In this document: positions 12,382-15,149 of the stretch, piece by piece
Numbering within the stretch: the stretch's first letter is position 1
How the letters are laid out: the number at the start of each line of letters is the position of its first letter
Origin: Bordetella parapertussis
Lineage (GTDB): Bacteria; Pseudomonadota; Gammaproteobacteria; Burkholderiales; Burkholderiaceae_C
Reading direction: 5' to 3'
NCBI GenBank assembly: GCA_945890735.1
Contig: CAMDCZ010000042.1
Coordinates: forward strand, 1 to 15,149
DNA: 15,149 bases
Translations under genes and position numbers: made by a program
Notes under the pieces: model-generated
Seen by the model: the letters and a program-made list of their open reading frames with translations, nothing else
Databases searched by the model: none
Told to the model about the DNA's origin: nothing

Positions 12382-14552
12382 CAGAGATCGAACCGATCCG
12401 CGTTCATCACTTTCGTCCAGGCTGCCACGAAATCGTGGACGAACTTTTCGCAGTTGTCATCTTGGGCATACACCTCTGCGTACGCTCGCAAGATGGCGTT
12501 AGAGCCAAACACCAGGTCGACTCGGGTTGCAGTCCACTTCACCTGCCCACTGGCGCGGTGCACGATGTCATAGCTGTTGCGACCGGTTGGCTTCCAGGTG
12601 TAGGACATGTCGGTCAGATGCACGAAGAAGTCGTTGGTGAGCGCGCCAGGTCTGTCAGTCAACACACCGTGCTTTGTACCTGCATGGTTTGAGTCCATGA
12701 CCCGCATGCCTCCGATCAACACCGTCATTTCGTGGGCGCTGAGTCCCATGAGTTGAGCGCGGTCGAGCAGCATTTCTTCAGGCTTGACTGCATAGTGTTT
12801 CTTTTGCCAGTTGCGAAAACCATCGGCCAGCGGCTCAAGCACATCAAATGACTCGGCATCGGTTTGCGCTTGGCTGGCATCGCCTCGGCCTGGGACAAAC
12901 GGCACCGTGATGGTCACGCCAGCGGCTTTCGCGGCTTGTTCAACGCCCAAGTTGCCCCCCAGCACAATCACATCCGCCACACTCACGCCAGCTTCAGCGG
13001 CCAACTTTTCATAGACCGACAACACCTTGGCCAAGCGGGTGGGCTCGTTGCCCTCCCAATCTTTCTGCGGGGCCAGCCGGATGCGGGCGCCGTTGGCGCC
13101 GCCGCGGTGGTCAGACCCGCGGTAGGTCCGGGCGCTGTCCCAAGCGGTGCTCACCATGTCGCTCACCGACAAACCAGCGGCAGCGATTTTGGCTTTGACA
13201 GCGTTCACGTCATAGCCCTGGTTACCGGCGGGCACGGGGTCTTGCCAGATCAGGTCTTCGGCCGGCACATCGGGGCCGATGTAACGGGCCTTGGGGCCCA
13301 TGTCGCGGTGGGTCAACTTGAACCAAGCGCGGGCAAACACATCTTCAAAGTAAGCCTGATCAGCAGCGAATCGTTCCGAGATCTGACGGTACTCCGGGTC
13401 CATCTTCATCGCCATGTCGGCGTCGGTCATGATCGGCATGCAGCGCACAGAGGCGTCTTCCACATCCGGTGGCATGTCTTCTTGTTGGATGTTGATGGGA
13501 ACCCACTGCCATGCACCAGCTGGGCTCTTGGTGAGTTCCCATTCATGATTGAGCAGCAACTTGAAGTAACCGTTGTCCCAGGTGGTCGGGTTGGTTGTCC
13601 ATGCGCCTTCAATGCCACTGGTCACCGTGTCACGGCCAATGCCTCGCGATTGGTGGTTCACCCAGCCAAAGCCTTGTTCTTCCAATCCAGCGCCCTCGGG
13701 GGCTGGGCCGAGGTTGGCCGCGCTCCCATTGCCATGCGCTTTGCCCACGGTATGGCCACCAGCGGTCAATGCCACTGTTTCTTCGTCATTCATCGCCATG
13801 CGAGCAAAGGTCACGCGTACATCATGCGCTGTCTTCAAGGGGTCCGGCTTGCCGTCCACACCTTCAGGGTTCACATAAATCAGTCCCATCATGACGGCGG
13901 CCAATGGGTTTTCCAGATCGCGCTGACCACTGTAGCGGCTGCCCTGGCTGCCGCTGGGTGCCAGCCATTCCTTCTCAGAGCCCCAATAAGTGTCCTTCTC
14001 GGGGTGCCAGATGTCTTCTCGGCCAAAACCAAAGCCGAAGGTTTTGAATCCCATGGATTCGTATGCCATGTTGCCTGCCAATACGATCAGGTCGGCCCAA
14101 CTGAGCTTGTTGCCGTACTTCTTCTTGATCGGCCACAACAGTCGACGGGCCTTGTCCAGGTTGCCGTTGTCAGGCCAGGAGTTGATCGGCGCAAAGCGCT
14201 GGTTGCCGGTGCCCGCGCCACCTCGACCATCGGCCACACGGTAGGTGCCAGCCGCGTGCCAAGCCATGCGAATCATCAAGCCACCATAGTGACCCCAATC
14301 AGCAGGCCACCAAGGCTGGCTGGTGGTCATCAATGCGGTCAAGTCCCTTTTCAAAGCAGCCACATCCAGCTTTTTGACTTCCTCTCGGTAGTTCAACCCC
14401 ATCAGTGGGTTGGTCTTGGTGTCGTGCTGATGCAAGATGTCCAGGTTCAACGATTCGGGCCACCAGGCCTGGACCATGTTGGCTTGACTGACGCTGGAAT
14501 TAGCGCCGTTCATCACTGGGCATCCCTCGGTATGGGTTTGATTCGATTGCAT
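12381..14552 (-). CDS. katG: Catalase-peroxidase KatG
   Basis: A 723-residue bifunctional haem enzyme that removes hydrogen peroxide by catalase and peroxidase reactions. The N-terminal domain has the distal triad R95, W98 and H99 in IRMAWHAAGTYR. The residues forming the covalent Trp-Tyr-Met adduct needed for catalase activity are present: W98, Y226 in GLIYVNPEG, and M252 in RMAMNDEE. The proximal haem ligand is H267 in TAGGHTVGKAHG. The second, haem-less domain typical of KatG follows (about 430-723, with WDSARTYRGSDHRGGANGARIRL). The length is normal. AAGGAG six bases before the ATG supports the start. An OxyR-like site lies 107-143 bases upstream, so peroxide induction is likely. It has no visible link to the lipid island. 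Confidence 0.98.
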   Translation of the reverse strand: MQSNQTHTEGCPVMNGANSSVSQANMVQAWWPESLNLDILHQHDTKTNPLMGLNYREEVKKLDVAALKRDLTALMTTSQPWWPADWGHYGGLMIRMAWHAAGTYRVADGRGGAGTGNQRFAPINSWPDNGNLDKARRLLWPIKKKYGNKLSWADLIVLAGNMAYESMGFKTFGFGFGREDIWHPEKDTYWGSEKEWLAPSGSQGSRYSGQRDLENPLAAVMMGLIYVNPEGVDGKPDPLKTAHDVRVTFARMAMNDEETVALTAGGHTVGKAHGNGSAANLGPAPEGAGLEEQGFGWVNHQSRGIGRDTVTSGIEGAWTTNPTTWDNGYFKLLLNHEWELTKSPAGAWQWVPINIQQEDMPPDVEDASVRCMPIMTDADMAMKMDPEYRQISERFAADQAYFEDVFARAWFKLTHRDMGPKARYIGPDVPAEDLIWQDPVPAGNQGYDVNAVKAKIAAAGLSVSDMVSTAWDSARTYRGSDHRGGANGARIRLAPQKDWEGNEPTRLAKVLSVYEKLAAEAGVSVADVIVLGGNLGVEQAAKAAGVTITVPFVPGRGDASQAQTDAESFDVLEPLADGFRNWQKKHYAVKPEEMLLDRAQLMGLSAHEMTVLIGGMRVMDSNHAGTKHGVLTDRPGALTNDFFVHLTDMSYTWKPTGRNSYDIVHRASGQVKWTATRVDLVFGSNAILRAYAEVYAQDDNCEKFVHDFVAAWTKVMNADRFDL

Positions 14553-14658
14553 GGCTTTCTCCTTTTGGTTGCCTTGGATGGTCCAGTTCTGTCAACACGC
14601 AACGGACAGACTTTGAACCGACGGGTTCATTGTGCACCCCATCTATTGAAGTAAGCCA

Positions 14659-14695
14659 TTTGATTGTTGCAATCTATTGAATAGGGCCAAGCTAT
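14659..14695 (-). promoter_or_regulatory. OxyR-like binding site upstream of katG
   Basis: Four tetramers spaced by seven bases fit the OxyR pattern ATAG-N7-CTAT-N7-ATAG-N7-CTAT: TTTG (14659), CAAT (14670), ATAG (14681) and CTAT (14692), 13 of 16 bases, with the half at 14681-14695 perfect. A -10-like TTCAAT lies at 14650-14645 on the katG strand, a place consistent with OxyR activation. katG is a classical OxyR target in proteobacteria. Confidence 0.6.
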
Positions 14696-14725
14696 CTCTT
14701 GCATGGCCTGAAAATTTGAAGAGAC

Positions 14726-15149
14726 TCAGTGCCCGTTCAGAATGTTTTCGGCAAGGCTCTTGTCATGAACGCCGAACTTGTCCACCAAGGTTGTGCTGGC
14801 TTCGTTGAGTCCAAGCACCTCAACTTCAGTTCCTTTGCGGCGGAATTTCAACACCACCTTATCCAATGCGCTGACTGCCGTAATGTCCCAGAAGTGCGCA
14901 TGAGTCAGGTCAATTCGAACCTTGGCCTGGGCGGCGTCGAAATCGAAGGCCTCGATAAAACGGTCGGCAGAGGCGAAAAACACCTGCCCGTAGATTTGGT
15001 AGGTACGTGTTGCGCCTTCATCCTCGGTCTGAGTGTGTATCAACAAAATTTGGCCAATCTTGTGTGCAAAAAAGAAGCCGGACAGCAACACGCCAGTGAG
15101 AACGCCACGCGCCAAATCATGCGTGTAGACAGTCACGGCGACAGTCGCC
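14726..15149 (-). CDS. SulP-family anion transporter, C-terminal part with STAS domain (partial)
   Basis: The open frame runs into the right edge of the window, so the N-terminal transport domain is missing. The visible 140 residues begin in the last membrane segments (ATVAVTVYTHDLARGVLTGVL followed by FFFAHKIGQ), the usual end of the SulP membrane domain. A cytoplasmic STAS domain of about 95 residues follows, with YQIYGQVFFASADRF and the loop RIDLTHAHFWDITAVSALD, where an acidic or serine residue is often seen. SulP proteins carry sulfate, bicarbonate, dicarboxylates or chloride; the substrate cannot be told from this part. The GTG at 15136 is an internal valine codon, not the start. The gene is upstream of katG on the same strand, with 173 bases between, so they are probably transcribed separately. 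Confidence 0.9.
   Translation of the reverse strand, partial: ATVAVTVYTHDLARGVLTGVLLSGFFFAHKIGQILLIHTQTEDEGATRTYQIYGQVFFASADRFIEAFDFDAAQAKVRIDLTHAHFWDITAVSALDKVVLKFRRKGTEVEVLGLNEASTTLVDKFGVHDKSLAENILNGH

Noticed and set aside
12864..14654. A very long open frame (596 codons) on the plus strand opposite katG
   Set aside because: It is fully antisense to the unmistakable katG, its translation has no recognisable motif, and it is explained by the codon bias of katG on the other strand.
14695..14724. TCTCTT/AAGAGA inverted repeat after the SulP gene as a terminator
   Set aside because: Only six A/T-rich pairs with an 18-base loop and no T-run; it is not convincing.
14726..15136. A complete 136-residue STAS-only protein starting at the GTG at 15136
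   Set aside because: The frame stays open to the window edge and begins inside membrane segments typical of the SulP C-terminal end, so it is a truncated view of a larger transporter.

Overview
The window looks like chromosomal DNA of a betaproteobacterium, most likely Burkholderiales/Comamonadaceae (a freshwater Limnohabitans/Rhodoferax-type organism would fit). This rests on protein flavour and on tight gene packing with many ATGA-type overlaps; it is inference, not a database match. I see no insertion sequence, CRISPR array, tRNA or rRNA. No stretch longer than about 300 bases lacks a gene.

Layout. (1) 1-1400, minus: a NarL-type response regulator (cut by the window edge) and its small membrane histidine kinase, overlapping by 4 bases. 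(2) 1468-2259, minus: a glyoxalase-II-like metallo-hydrolase. (3) 2394-11326, the core: a PlcP-like phospholipid phosphoesterase and an LplT-like lysophospholipid transporter (plus); a phosphatidylserine decarboxylase (minus); a membrane-anchored class III PLP aminotransferase (plus); a four-helix membrane protein with an Mpo1/DUF962-like histidine pattern (minus); a GT4 glycosyltransferase coupled to a PPK2 polyphosphate kinase (plus); and UDP-glucose 6-dehydrogenase (minus). (4) 11509-12322, plus: a SixA-type phosphohistidine phosphatase and an unrecognised 88-residue protein. (5) 12381-15149, minus: KatG catalase-peroxidase with an OxyR-like site upstream, then the C-terminal part of a SulP-type anion transporter cut by the window edge.

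Main interpretation. Regions 3 and 4 read as one phosphate-starvation lipid-remodelling island. Known biology: PlcP removes the phospho-headgroup of phospholipids to give diacylglycerol, and Agt-type glycosyltransferases then cap it with glucose or glucuronate from UDP-sugars. Ugd makes UDP-glucuronate and PPK2 handles polyphosphate. Seen in the sequence: every intergenic region of this part carries 7-mer repeats resembling CTGTCAT spaced exactly 11 bases apart, which is the geometry of the PhoB box. Six of these match the 14 fixed positions of CTGTCAT-N4-CTGTCAT at 11 of 14, and a seventh has three units. By hand inspection the flanking gaps (between the hydrolase and the kinase, and upstream of katG) show none. 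Genes of unknown role inside the island (aminotransferase, Mpo1-like protein, second-type psd, 88-residue protein) may form an undescribed amino-lipid or lipid-turnover branch of this response.
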